DNA of 64,000 nucleotides. Source: Acanthochlamys bracteata (lineage: Eukaryota > Streptophyta > Magnoliopsida > Pandanales > Velloziaceae). The stretch's first letter is position 1. Every line of letters begins with the position of its first letter. Shown here piece by piece: positions 10,937-22,500 of the stretch. Under the pieces are notes generated by a model, which was given only the letters and a program-made list of their open reading frames with translations, was not told where the DNA came from and did no database searches. The translations under genes were made by a program, and so were the position numbers. The stretch is taken from assembly GCA_019914995.1 (NCBI GenBank), contig CM034144.1, positions 1,312,001 to 1,376,000 of the forward strand. Direction: 5' to 3'.

Positions 10937-11471
10937 TTAATATCTATTTGGCATTTTATAAATTATTTTTATTAATTTTAATTTTTATTTTTAATAAATT
11001 TTTATAATATATATAAAATTATTTTTATAAAATTTTAAAAATATAAAAAACTTTTATGTACAACAATAAAAAACCTCATTCTCTTAAAAGACCAACAAAA
11101 TCAACATTAAGAAAACCCCAAAAAAATCGCTCACTAAATAGCTAGAGACAGATCTTCAGATTAAGAAACGAAAGAAATTAAAACAGAAAAAAATGGGGAA
11201 TTCGATTACCTAGGTCGAGGGCAGAGTTGGAGAAACAAATATTTATAGTCTAAATTTTGATAAAATAAATGTGTTAAATATTTCATAGTTATGTCACAAA
11301 CTTGAAAACTGAATTATCTATAACGTATGGTTCTAAAGGAAATTATATTGCTTGGGTTTTTGCCTGATTACTTGAACTTCTAAAACATTAATGTATATGA
11401 TTATTTCACTATCAGTTTTGGAGATTGCAAATATCTAAAAATTAAATCAAGCTTTTCTTTCCAAGCACTAA

Positions 11472-11714
11472 GGATGTGTTTCAAATTCACATAACTAACT
11501 AAATTTTGTAAACTAAATTTTATAAAATAAAATTCGATAAAAATAAAATTTAGAATAATATTTGAAATAAATAAAGTTTAAAGTTTAAAATTAAATTTTA
11601 ACGAAAGTGAAATTCGATATGAAAGTGAAATTTAGAGTAATATTTAAAATATATAAAATGATCGAATTCAAAATTTGAAAAGAGAGTAAATTTTGATATA
11701 TTTGAAACAATTTC
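11472..11714 (+). repeat. Tourist-like MITE copy (TAA target duplication)
   Basis: About 243 bp starting GGATGTGTTTCAAATTC and ending ATTTGAAACAATTTC, flanked by TAA at 11469-11471 and 11715-11717. It contains the recurring GAAAGTGAAATTCGATAT-like text found in the copies at 21180 and 39293. Confidence 0.6.
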
Positions 11715-12258
11715 TAACACAATATTATAGAGCTTATCCACTACAATTTATTGGGTTCAGGTCATTTACAATTGAAGTTGATAAGATATATGTAAGTTAA
11801 ATATATGAGATTAATGTATTAGTATCAATGTAGATAATTTTGATTTGTGAACCCTTTTGCCAGTTGTAATTATCATGTCATCTGCTGCTCTTATTTTTGA
11901 AACGTCTCTGAAATTGTTTATAATATAATATTTTTTTGAAATAAAAATATTTTAAATTTAAAAAAATAGCTTTGATGTACTAAAATAATAAAATTATATA
12001 TATAATTTAATTATAAATTTTAAATTTTTATAAAAAATGATAAAATATTGTAATTTTTTAAAATATAACATATTTGATCAATATTAAGGTATTAAAGAAT
12101 TGAGTTTCATAAAAAAAGTGTTTTCGAAACTTCTCAAAATTAATAGTTTTCAAAATAAACTATTCTAGGGCGTGAGTTTCACAAAAATTTCAAAATAAAA
12201 ACGAAAAAATTTTCTAAAATGATTTTAAAAAAAAAAAAGCTCAACTTTTGCCTAAAAA

Positions 12259-12390
12259 TTAATAACAAAGTCTGAGCCATCGCCTAACTTGCAAGCTGCG
12301 GGTGTTTCCTCCACAGAGCCTAAGAATGCAGAGATGGTTGATGCTGGTGTTGATAATTCAGCTGCTGGGGTCGTTGTATTGCATGATTAA
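12259..12390 (+). pseudogene. Orphan coding-like fragment (C-terminal tail of an unknown protein)
   Basis: A GC-balanced island in AT-rich DNA reads open for about 40 codons up to a TAA. It gives KSEPSPNLQAAGV and then TEPKNAEMVDAGVDNSAAG and VVVLHD. Composition and codon use look like the acidic tail of a real plant protein. No start, intron signals or partner exons are evident. It is probably a captured or relict gene fragment; the parent gene is not recognised. Confidence 0.4.
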
Positions 12391-12400
12391 GGGAAAGGTT

Positions 12401-12620
12401 GGGTGCGTTTGGCATACCATTTGAAATATTACTTTTCAAAAAAAATTTTATTTCATATTTTTAAATATATATTTTATTAGATATTTAAAAATTTAGATAA
12501 TATAAAAAAAATTTACATAATGAGATTTTTTTATTATATATTTTAATTATTTTTTAAAAAAATTAAAATATTCGCTATTTTAAAAAAATTTAATTTCATA
12601 AGCAATTCTAAAGACATCCA
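12401..12620 (+). repeat. AT-rich repeat, GGGTGCGTTT family, copy 2
   Basis: Starts GGGTGCGTTTGGCATACC and shares its interior (ATATATTTTAT, AAAAATTTAGATA, TTTACATAATGAGA-like text) with 4449-4705. The right end is eroded. It abuts the orphan coding-like fragment. Confidence 0.5.
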
Positions 12621-13139
12621 TGATCTGCAAGTTTCTTGACATTTGTTGTCTTATATATATGAACATAAACACATAGCATCCTTATAGCGTTAATCTTTTC
12701 CATGAAAAGTTGTAGTACCTTGGTGAATCCCATTCCAAAGATTGCATCTAGGCCTTGTCTATCCTTTTATTTCTGTTTTTAGTGATATCCATGATGTGCG
12801 TTAGATTTGAGCAATGAGATCGAAATCTTATCAGGGCAAGTTTGTACCTCATCATCTACATAGCATTCTGAAAACTTACTGCTATTTATTAATTTCTTTT
12901 TTAATTCAATTGCTCTTCAAAAACTACACGGTTAGAGTGATTGGAGTAGAAGAAAATTCTGCCAAAAAAAATGTGAGGGGATTCAAGGTGAAATGGTTGC
13001 GTGCTGTAAATATATAGTACGGTTACGGAAAAATGTGATTCTACCTGTTTACATGTTCGTTATGAATTCTGCTTCAGCACATGTGGGGTACAGTAGAAAT
13101 GGTTTAATTAAAACTGCTTTTATTTTTATTTTTTTTTAA

Positions 13140-13691
13140 TAGCGATGGCAAATTTTAATACGATCCGAATTCGATCTAAAAAATTCAAATTTGGGTCAAA
13201 TTTTAGTCAAATTTGAATTAATTTTGGATTGACCCAAATTTAACCCAAAAATATTAAACGGGTTCGGATCGGAATTAGATTGATTCAAAATTAATTCGTT
13301 TAAGCTGTTTAATTATTTATATAATATATATTTTTAATAATTAGAAAATAATAATATAAAATTTGAATTTAAATTTGTATATATATTTTTAATTTATTCT
13401 AATTTAACTAATTTTTATTTAATTTAGAAATTTTATCAAAATTAATATTTTTCTTTTTAAATATATCATAATTAATATTTTTATATATTATTGTTAAAAA
13501 ATACTATTTATAAATTTATTTAATTATTAAATGGGTCAAATTAAATTTGATTCGATTATTAAAAAGATTGAGTTAGAGTTGATATTTTTTATCCATATAA
13601 ATAAATGGATCGAATTAGAGTTGAATAATTTTATCCAATTATTATATGAATCGATTCAAAACTAATCCATATACGCAAATTGTCATCCCTA
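13140..13691 (-). repeat. hAT-like non-autonomous element, copy 1
   Basis: Bounded by TAGCGATGGCAAAT and ATTGTCATCCCTA, which are inverted ends. The interior is the reverse complement of the element at 14749-15200 (shared GGGTCAAATT text and an A/T-rich core). No clear 8-bp target duplication here. Confidence 0.55.
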
Positions 13692-13987
13692 CTCGCATGC
13701 TTATCTTTTCTTTCAACATGTACAAGGTAGTTAGCAGGGATTGCATCAAACAAATTCTACTTGTCACAGCTCATCCAGATTCAGCTTTTCAGAAGAGATC
13801 GTAAAATGAAAAGAACTATTATAGCTTTAACCAGACAATAGAGAATTTTTCATACTAATTAATCTACAAATTATTTATAGCAGCATGTTGGTCTTATGAT
13901 TTATATATTGTAATTTGAGACTCGCTTAATTGTACACTCTTGCATACGGTAGACTTCTTTTGGTGTTAATGATTGTAATTTGGTTTA

Positions 13988-14279
13988 GAGAGTATTTTAA
14001 ATATCTGTAACTAAGTTTCGTAAAAGTGAAAAATAGAAATTAGTTTTTAAAAAATAAGTTATAAGTGGAGTTCAGTGATTATATTTGAATAATTTTTGAA
14101 AGTGAGTTAAAAATTGAAAGATAGAATTGCATTATAAAATGTATAAACAAAAAAATTAGAATTGAAATTTCGTACGCGAAAGTAAAGTTATGAGTTTTTT
14201 TTACAAATAAAATATATGAACTATTCAAAATTTTAAATATGACAAAAAAAAATAAAATTACTGGCGTTTGAACACGCAT
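13988..14279 (+). repeat. Tourist-like MITE copy (TTA target duplication)
   Basis: About 292 bp between TTA at 13985-13987 and TTA at 14280-14282. The left end GAGAGTATTTTAAATATC and right end GTTTGAACACGCAT are degenerate forms of the family ends. It matches 10644-10936 (reversed) and 24874-25167 along most of its length. Confidence 0.65.
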
Positions 14280-14748
14280 TTAGACAGTTGTAGATTTCTT
14301 GAGTTCGTTGGCATGTAATCAGAAATTAATTAACTATTATTTTGATTATACTACATTTGGTGTTAATGAGTATGAAGTCGTTATCAATATCTCGTGTACT
14401 GTTTCTTCATGGCAGGATATAAGAAAAATGGTGTGAATAAAAATCTTATGAAATACTATAAAAATAGGCCTATTATATATAACAGTATTGTCGATATAAG
14501 TAAATAAAATTAATGTTGTGATGCTTTGCTGCCTAATTTATGAGACCAATTTTATTAATAGTAGATTGAAATGTACTTAACTACTTAATACATAGCCAAG
14601 AAACCATGAGATTTCATTAAAATATTAATTTGGTTAGACTTTCTTATGTTATTATTAGATGGAATTATAAGTATGACATTAAAGGCAATTACAAATCTTC
14701 TTTGATTATACATGAGTTGTACCATAACTATTCATCGTGACCATTTTA

Positions 14749-15015
14749 TAGGGATGGCAATTCGGATTCTTGGATCGATTCTGGATCAACCCATATAATA
14801 ATCGGGTCAAAATTATCAACCCTAACCCAATCTATTTATAACCGGATCAAACTCGGATCGACTCATTTAATAATTAAAATTATTAAAAATAAAAATAATA
14901 AATATTAATTTTTAATAATAATATATATAAATTATTAATTATGATATATTTAAAAAGAAAAATATTAATTTTGACAAATTTTATAAATTAAATAAAAAAA
15001 AGTTAAATTAATATA

Positions 15016-15058
<43 letters not shown>

Positions 15059-15200
15059 TTCAAATTTTTTGCTATTATTTTCTAATTATTAAGTAATATA
15101 TATTATATAAATAATTAAACGGGTCAATTTTGGGTCATTTTAGCATGACCTAATCGACTTTTTGAGTCCATTTTGGATCGGTCAAAATTTGCCACCCCTA
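14749..15200 (+). repeat. hAT-like non-autonomous element, copy 2
   Basis: Ends TAGGGATGGCAATT and AATTTGCCACCCCTA are good inverted repeats. Flanks CCATTTTA (14741-14748) and CTATTTTG (15201-15208) agree at 6 of 8 positions, which fits a decayed 8-bp hAT target duplication. It lies opposite in orientation to copy 1. Confidence 0.6.
15023..15054. repeat. AT microsatellite
   Basis: A run of AT dinucleotides about 32 bp long inside the hAT-like element at 14749-15200. Likely variable in length. Confidence 0.8.
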
Positions 15201-16112
15201 CTATTTTGGCGCTGATATATATCAGAATAAATATATCAATATATGATTGGATAAAAAATTATTAAATATAGAACATATTAAGATGATGTTTGAAAATTTT
15301 ATTCTAACTCCTTTTTAATTTAATTTTTACTTTATGTTTTTCAAAAACTTTTTACAATATTTTACATAATTAAAAAATATAAAAAATTCTACTTTGTAAG
15401 ATCTTATTATTATTTATTTTTATTTTTGAAGTAAAAAAATAAAACTTATTTTAAAAAAAATTTTAAATATTTTTTTATTTCAGAAAAGTACTTTTAAATA
15501 TTTTCTAATTCGTTTTAACTATGTAATCACCATATATAGCAAAAATGTATCGGCACAAAATGATTTTGATATATAGCAATTTGTATGTACATTTACTTTT
15601 TTCACATTTAACTTTGAGGTGTTTATTTAAAAAGTGATTGATTCTTTCCAGAAAAAATTCTATTTCAGGCCGGAATTTTAGTAATTACCATTTTTATCGC
15701 CATAATGTGCAATATATTATTAAATGGTCTGCATCTGCAAACTCCTAAAAAGAAGTACAGAAGTGATTTACAAATAATATAAAGATCAGGGGAAAACAAG
15801 AATCTAGAAAAGGGTTTCACAGAATTACTAAGCATTCGATGGGTCTTACTGAAAACTCTGCGTGAATAATAAATGCATTTCAGTTCTTCTATCACTCACC
15901 ACCGACGGGTACTGCCGCACTGAAAAATCAAAGCGCGTAAAAAAATCTCTACTACAATCGCCGGCTGGCGATATCGTTCCACATTCGATCTCTACCAGAG
16001 TTCAATGTCGGACTAAATTTCTAGAATCTTTGAGACTTTCTTAAGAATCATAGCGAAGATCGAGAAGATATAGAGATCCCGCACGTTCGCGCGCTGGCCA
16101 GGGAATCAAGCA

Positions 16113-18834
16113 ATGTCGCCACGGAGATCGGGAGCGTGCTTGCGGATTTGTTTGGTGTTCTTCGCTGTGGCTTCGGCCCTATGCGTCTCTGCTCCGGCTC
16201 TGTACTGGCGTTATAAGAAAGCGTTTCCATGGACTGGCACTACAGCTTTGGGGAGTTCGTGTGGACCTTGTGTTTGCGATTGCCCGCCTCCTCTTTCCCT
16301 CACCAAGATCGCTCCTGGTATTGTAGTTTTGTTTTTTCCCTGATTCATTTCATTGCTAAAATGGTTTGACTTGGTTTAAGCGAATTTGTATTTCTTTGAT
16401 ATGGATTTTTGGGTTTGTAAAAAGAGTGTTCTGGATGTGAACCGGTCTTAGATCTGGAATAAGTGGAGTCTGATCTATGTTTGAGTGGTAGAATTCATGA
16501 ATTAGACATCTCCGTGATTCAGGCGTCAAGTAAGCTAAATTACTATCTGTAGAACATCCAAGATTAAGGTGTTTAGGATTGAGGAGTATGGAGTAATGTG
16601 GCTCCGCCTGAAGAAATGCTTTTTGAAGTAGGGCTTTGTTTTGACTTATCTTTTGAAATTCTTGTTGTTTCTGGTTTAATGGCGTGTGAACTGGATAACT
16701 AGCTTCTTATTTTGATATATATATATATGGGGCTTCCATTGAGTTGGACAACCATTCAAAATGAGTCATATAATTGTTGATTCTATTGTGCCTTTATACC
16801 ACATTATCTAGCTAGAGGTGTGTGTAGTTGTTGCAGCAATGTAGTTCAGTATGTGTAAGTCATTTCTGGAAGGTGAGCTGCTTCAACCGCACGGATGTGA
16901 CATATATAATGCTCATGCCAAACATGTTAAACTAAAATGTCCTCATCCATGAATGAGTTTTTCCTTTGCTTTAGAGAGTTTCAAACTTTCTATTCCAGAG
17001 CACACACCTCTTAAATACATATTTTCTTTTTAAGAGGATCTGCAGATGATATTCTCCTATTTCTAGCTATCCAGTAGAAAGTTTGTGTTCCAATGAAAAC
17101 TTTGTGGCATTTGCATTCATTTTCAATGCCAGTGTTCTTACTGACTTGGTCATTTTAGTTAACCGAATGAACGTACATGTCTGCAAACTTGGTTAGCTGT
17201 TCTGTATAATATCTTTATCAGTAAAATATTTTCTAGTCATTTGCTACTGTATTGATATTTTTTTGCTTCATCGTGAAACCATATTTATATGTTTATTTAT
17301 TAATTTGTTTGTTCTTCAAGGTTACAATCTCAGAAATACCATTTCTTAAGTTTGTGTTCCAATGAAAACTTTTTGTCATTTGTATCTGTTTTCAATGCCA
17401 GTGTTCTTATTGACATGGTCGTTTTAGTTAACCGAATGAATGTACATGTCTGCAAACTTGGCTGGCTGTTCTATATAATATCTTTCTCAGTAAAATGTTT
17501 CCTAGTGATTTGCTACTGTATTGATATTTTTTTGCTTCATCATGAAAACATATTTATATGTTTATTTGTTAATTTGTTTGTTCTTCAAGTTTACAATCTC
17601 AGAAATACCATTTATATGTTTTTGCTCTTACGTGCAGGCTTGATCAATCTCTCCGTTACAGGTACGGACCTTTTCAAGTAACTTGCTTTCTTACTGTAGT
17701 AGATGTTTGCTATATCCCTCCTTTATGTTTAAGATTATTTGGTTTGTGAATATATTTGAATCACCTGAGCTTTAAAAGCTCACAGCTGATTATTTTAGAT
17801 GTTGTAATATTTGCCTTGAATTATTTTTTAAAATTTTGATAGATTCTTTGGACTTAGTAGAAAGGGCACTTGCAGGAAGAAAGTGCATAGAATGTATTGC
17901 CCTCTTTAAATTAGTTCAAAATTTGGAATGATGGTTTTCTGATATGCAATATTAAAGACGTCGCAAAGTGAATCTTAGCTAGGGTTCTGTAAAGTTGAAT
18001 TTAATTTTTGTCAATACATGTTCCAGAAAGTGAGCGAAATAGATGCTTGTTGTTGCCAGTATCAGTTGCCACTCGAAGTATCAATCTCAATGGTTCAGCA
18101 TTTTTTGTAATTTTGGCACTTTTGTCCTAAAATACATGAATACATCATTCATGGAACTTAGTGATGGTATATGCGGTTATTGGTATTTTAAGTGGCAAGA
18201 CAGTAGTCTCCTATTATTTGGTTTAGTTAGTCTTTAACTGCTGAGATGGAAAGACACATTTCTGCTGCAAGAATATATCAATTGTGTTAGTCTCAGAATG
18301 TATTAGAGTTTTAGTGAGTTCATGCATCTTAAGGTCTTGTACACTCTTATTAAGGTGTGCTTCAGATTTATGCTCACAGTCTTCCTTACTGTTCGATACC
18401 ACAATGTGGAATAGGCTATACAAACATTCATTTATTGTCTTAAATTATGTGGAACCTTAAATTATTCGGTATTGACATTCTGCTGTTTAAGCCTCATCGA
18501 AAAATTGAATATGGGTGCCTATATGTGAACAGATTGTGGGAAAGATGATCCGGAGCTGAGTAAGGAGATGGAGAAAGAATTTGTGGATCTTTTATCAGAG
18601 GAACTCAAGCTGCAGGAAGCAGTTGCTGAAGAGCACAGTCACCATATGAATGCAACCTTACTAGAAGCTAAGAGACTGGCTTCTCAGTACCAGAAAGAAG
18701 CTGAGAAATGCAATGCGGCAACTGAAATATGCGAGGTGGCTAGGGAGCGTGCAGAGGCTGCACTATCAAAGGAGAGGAAGATAACATCCCTTTGGGAGAA
18801 AAGGGCCCGACAACTTGGCTGGCAAGGAGCATAG
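16113..18834 (+). CDS. DUF1068 family membrane-anchored coiled-coil protein
   Basis: Three coding exons: 16113-16317, 17638-17661 (24 nt) and 18533-18834; the protein is 176 residues. The N-terminus (MSPRRSGACLRICLVFF) carries a basic start and one hydrophobic segment (about residues 10-33), a signal anchor. Next comes the conserved cysteine stretch CGPCVCDCPPPLSL, then GLINLSVTDCG, then a long Glu/Lys-rich helix with a predicted coiled coil to the C-terminus (ERKITSLWEKRARQLGW). This order is diagnostic of plant DUF1068 proteins, whose molecular role is not established. Intron 1 is 1.3 kb and carries a recent tandem duplication. The gene is convergent with the BAHD gene. Confidence 0.9.
17080..17617 (+). 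repeat. Recent tandem duplication, 269-bp unit, in DUF1068 intron 1
   Basis: Two adjacent copies (about 17080-17348 and 17349-17617) begin AGTTTGTGTTCCAATGAAAA and run in step to ACAATCTCAGAAATACCATT. They differ at only a modest number of positions. The second copy ends just before the microexon, so its pyrimidine-rich tail is part of the acceptor region. Confidence 0.85.
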
Positions 18835-19528
18835 TCCAAGTGATAGATAATTGCAGTTAGCAGGTCATACTGCTTGTTTTAGTTGCAACACGAATACAAA
18901 AGAAATAGGCAGATGCCAAAGCAAATGTATCTAAGTCAAGAGTAGTTTACTTTCGCATATTTATATCTAAGCTTCTAGCTATATTTCTCAAATTTGGCTG
19001 ATGATGTAAGCCAAGGGCCTGCAATTTGTTGTCTCAAAAGAAGAGAAGGTTGGCTTTTCTTATTAAATGTTATTCTAAAACCCTTTTGCAGGTGTTGTCA
19101 ATGTTAGTCCTTCCGAAAACAACGCTAAGGTCTTTGCTGGCATATGTCGAAAGGACTTATTACTAAAGTCCATGTAACTCTTTTACGGCTGAAATGTAAA
19201 CTTAGTTTATAAAAAAACCAATATATATATATAGGTTGCTGTGGCAACAATGAGATTGACGCGTTGGGATTGTGTTTATGTTAGTAGTTGTAATTGAGTT
19301 GAAAATCTTGCTTATTTTCGATGCGCAAAACATTAAAGGGATCATTGAGAGCTGGATGGACTTTATCAAGGTCATACTGCAGGAAGAGAAACTGCAATGA
19401 TAATTTAGACATTTTATCACAAGAATAATACAAATTCTGAAATAGTTCAAGAACTTATTCATAGCTTGGATACATACATAACATATTCATATCATAGAAA
19501 TCAAGTACAAACACATTCAACCACAAGT
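18835..19528. other. Convergent 3' flanks
   Basis: The space between the DUF1068 stop and the BAHD stop. It must hold both 3' untranslated regions and polyadenylation signals. I see nothing else in it. Confidence 0.6.
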
Positions 19529-22500
19529 TCACAACAACAGCACTTCAGTAAAAGACTGAGCAAAAGCAGCAACGTGCTCCTCAGCCAAACCAATCCTCAC
19601 ATCCGTCCCTCCTTCCTCACCTGGGTTCTGCATGAAGTACGCTGCCTGCGGTACCGGAGCAGCAAGTGGCGAGGCATAAACAGCAGTGCCAAGGCCAAAG
19701 AAGTCGATACTATGATACGGCGTTCTAGTCCAGTCTGAGACAATGGTGAGTTCTGGAAGAAAAGGGAATTCACCTTGCGCATTCTTCTCTAGTGCCTCAA
19801 CATATGCTTGCACATACTCTTCAGTGATATCTTTCTTTGCCTGCTTGATCTTATGAACGATTGCTGCTAGGCTCAGCTGTTCAAGCTCTCCAGCAGTGCA
19901 TGATAGAGAGGACAGAACGTAGGCGTTGCCTGCGAAGCTCTTTGGAAGACGTGGTGCCATGCGGGACCTTGTGTCGACGGTGAACTGCAGGCAGACGAAG
20001 GTTTCCTTGTGGGTTGCCAGTGCTTTTGTCCTTGCCTGAAATAAATGTAAAGACCAACTGTGACACATACACTATCTACTGTCCAACTACAATTCCCAGA
20101 TTAATCTTTATAGAAGATGTATAAACATTTAACATGCATATAAGGTAAGGGGGTGTATCAGTTACTCCCCGATTTCATTTTTTCTAACAAAAAGTTTACT
20201 TCTAAATTCACTTTCAAATACAACCAACACAAAAGCTCACTTTCAGACTCACCTTCAAATACAATCAACACAAAAACTTAACTTGCTTTTCGAACCCACT
20301 TCTCAAAAAACTCACTTGTCAAAACTCATGACTTCCTAAGAACCCATTTCACTGCAACCAAGCGAGCTCTAAGTCATTTAGTCAATGGCTTATATATATA
20401 TCTATCTGTATCATACAATACGTGAGGGAGCATTCTAAAAACCACTACTACTCCACACTACAATCTTTTTTATGTCATTATTGAAGGCCTTTTATTGTTT
20501 TTTTTAATATAAAAAATTAACAAATTGTTTTTATTTAGGAACATATATATTGAAAACAAATGTAACTAAATTAAATTGTACGTTTTATGAAAATAGTTAC
20601 TAAAAATAAAAGTAACTAAAAGTTTTCTTACAAAAATAATGTCTTCAAATACGTTAAAACTCTCTTTGAATTTATGAAAACTTTTTATTTCTGTTGGAAA
20701 CGTTTCTTACTTTCTTACAATTTCAACCGCAAGGAATTCCCTCAACACCATAATTTTAGTTTATTGATTTATAAAGCTTTTTGGATGATTCATATTATAT
20801 ATTAAAATTTGATTTTTAAATTATGATCAAGAATTTATAATATATAATAACAACATGATCTCTTAAAGGAAGATATAATTTTTAATTTATTTCTTACAAC
20901 AAACTAAATAAATATATAATCTTTATAAATGGACAAGGAATAGAATTTCAATCAATGATATTCCTCAAAGTTCAATTATTCGAAAAGTGAGTTACTAAAA
21001 AATAAGTGAATGTGAAGCGGTTGTTGAGAGTTAGTGTGTTTACTTGTGTTAGAAAAAATAAGTATAAACGTAATTTTCTAGTAATTCCTAGTAATGGAAG
21101 TTTCATGTATCTATATGTAACAGTGCAACACAAGAGCTAGCTAGCCAATTAGGACTCCAGCAAATTAAGGACATTTAAATCACATAAACATAAGTTTTGC
21201 GGAAATGAGTTTAGTAAAAGTGCTCGTAAAAGTATAATTTGGAGTGATAATTGAAACACGATGAAGTAAAGTTTGAAATAAAATTTTAGTAGAAATATAA
21301 TTTGGTGTGAAAATAAAAGCGAAATTCGAATTAGTAATTAAAACACATGAAGTGCAGAATCTAAAATCTGAAATAAGGAAGTGAAATTCAGTGTTAGAGC
21401 AGAACATATATAAGAGCTCATGCAGACCAAATTTGAAACTCTATACGCCATCCTATATATATGATATATTTACATTCATTTGTCTGAAAATTGTAAGTTT
21501 TACAAGTATATATTAAACATGTGCTATGTACTAAATGACAATGAAGCTGGGTTCCATGTGTAAATCATGTATTTCCTTAGCAGGCAAATTTTGCTCAGAT
21601 CATTTGCTAGCTTCTCTTTTAATATCATGGAAATCATACATGGTATTGGATTCTCTTTGTACTTAGGGTATGTTTCAAATGCATATAAATAAGTTTCATG
21701 AAAGTGAAAAATAGACTTTTATAAAAATGAGTTGAAAGTGTAGTTCAATTTTTGTGTATCAATTGTTTTAATTGGTTGGAAGTGAAGTTTATTTTTTGTT
21801 ATTTGAAGTGGGAAATGAAGTATAGTAACGTTGAAGTATAGTTCTGAATTCAGTTTACATTTAAAATATGCGCAACTGTCCGAAACTTCAATTCTAACTG
21901 AAGAAACTGGAATTCTTAGTATTTGAAACACGCCCTTAATTAAACATATACCTTACTCACCGAGCTATATACAGACAGTTGATCACTTTGTTGTTCTATG
22001 TTATAAAAATTTAAGCATATATGTCTAATATGTGGTACATACATATAGTAGATTTAATTTAGAAGATTATATATTGAAGTCAAGAGCAATATGCATGCGT
22101 TGAATTTATTAAAAGGCAGATAAAGAGAATTAAGTAGTTGTCTAACCTTCCAAAGATGAGCTGCTAAAACTTCAAAGGAAGAGCATGGACTGCCATTGAT
22201 ATTCTTGAGCTTTGCTATTGAAGAAGCACTGATACTAAAAGTCTTCAGCACAAACTCACTGCCTCCTCGCAGTTTTTTCTCACCGTTGAAGTACTCCAAG
22301 CAAGCTGTTTGTTTAAGCAAATTATATAAATGTTCAAATGCCATGACCCTAACGATGTTTCGATCTTTCTCATCATCAATAGAATGCCCAGCAATTAGCA
22401 GCCTATCTCTTTCATGAACAGGTTGAAGGATTTCAATTTCAATCTTTGCATTATCTGCAATTCGATTTGTTTTAACTGCCCAAGCTTTCAGGAAATTGAA

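Larger units (their letters stand above)
10013..16112. other. Intergenic region between CAF1 and the DUF1068 gene
   Basis: Very AT-rich. It starts with the CAF1 promoter (about 10013-10340). It contains three Tourist-like MITEs, a GGGTGCGTTT-family repeat, two opposed hAT-like elements, a long AT microsatellite and the orphan fragment at 12259-12390. A further AT-rich repeat at about 15280-15503 resembles 39905-40133. The last 250 bp are the DUF1068 gene promoter and leader. No complete gene seen. Confidence 0.6.
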
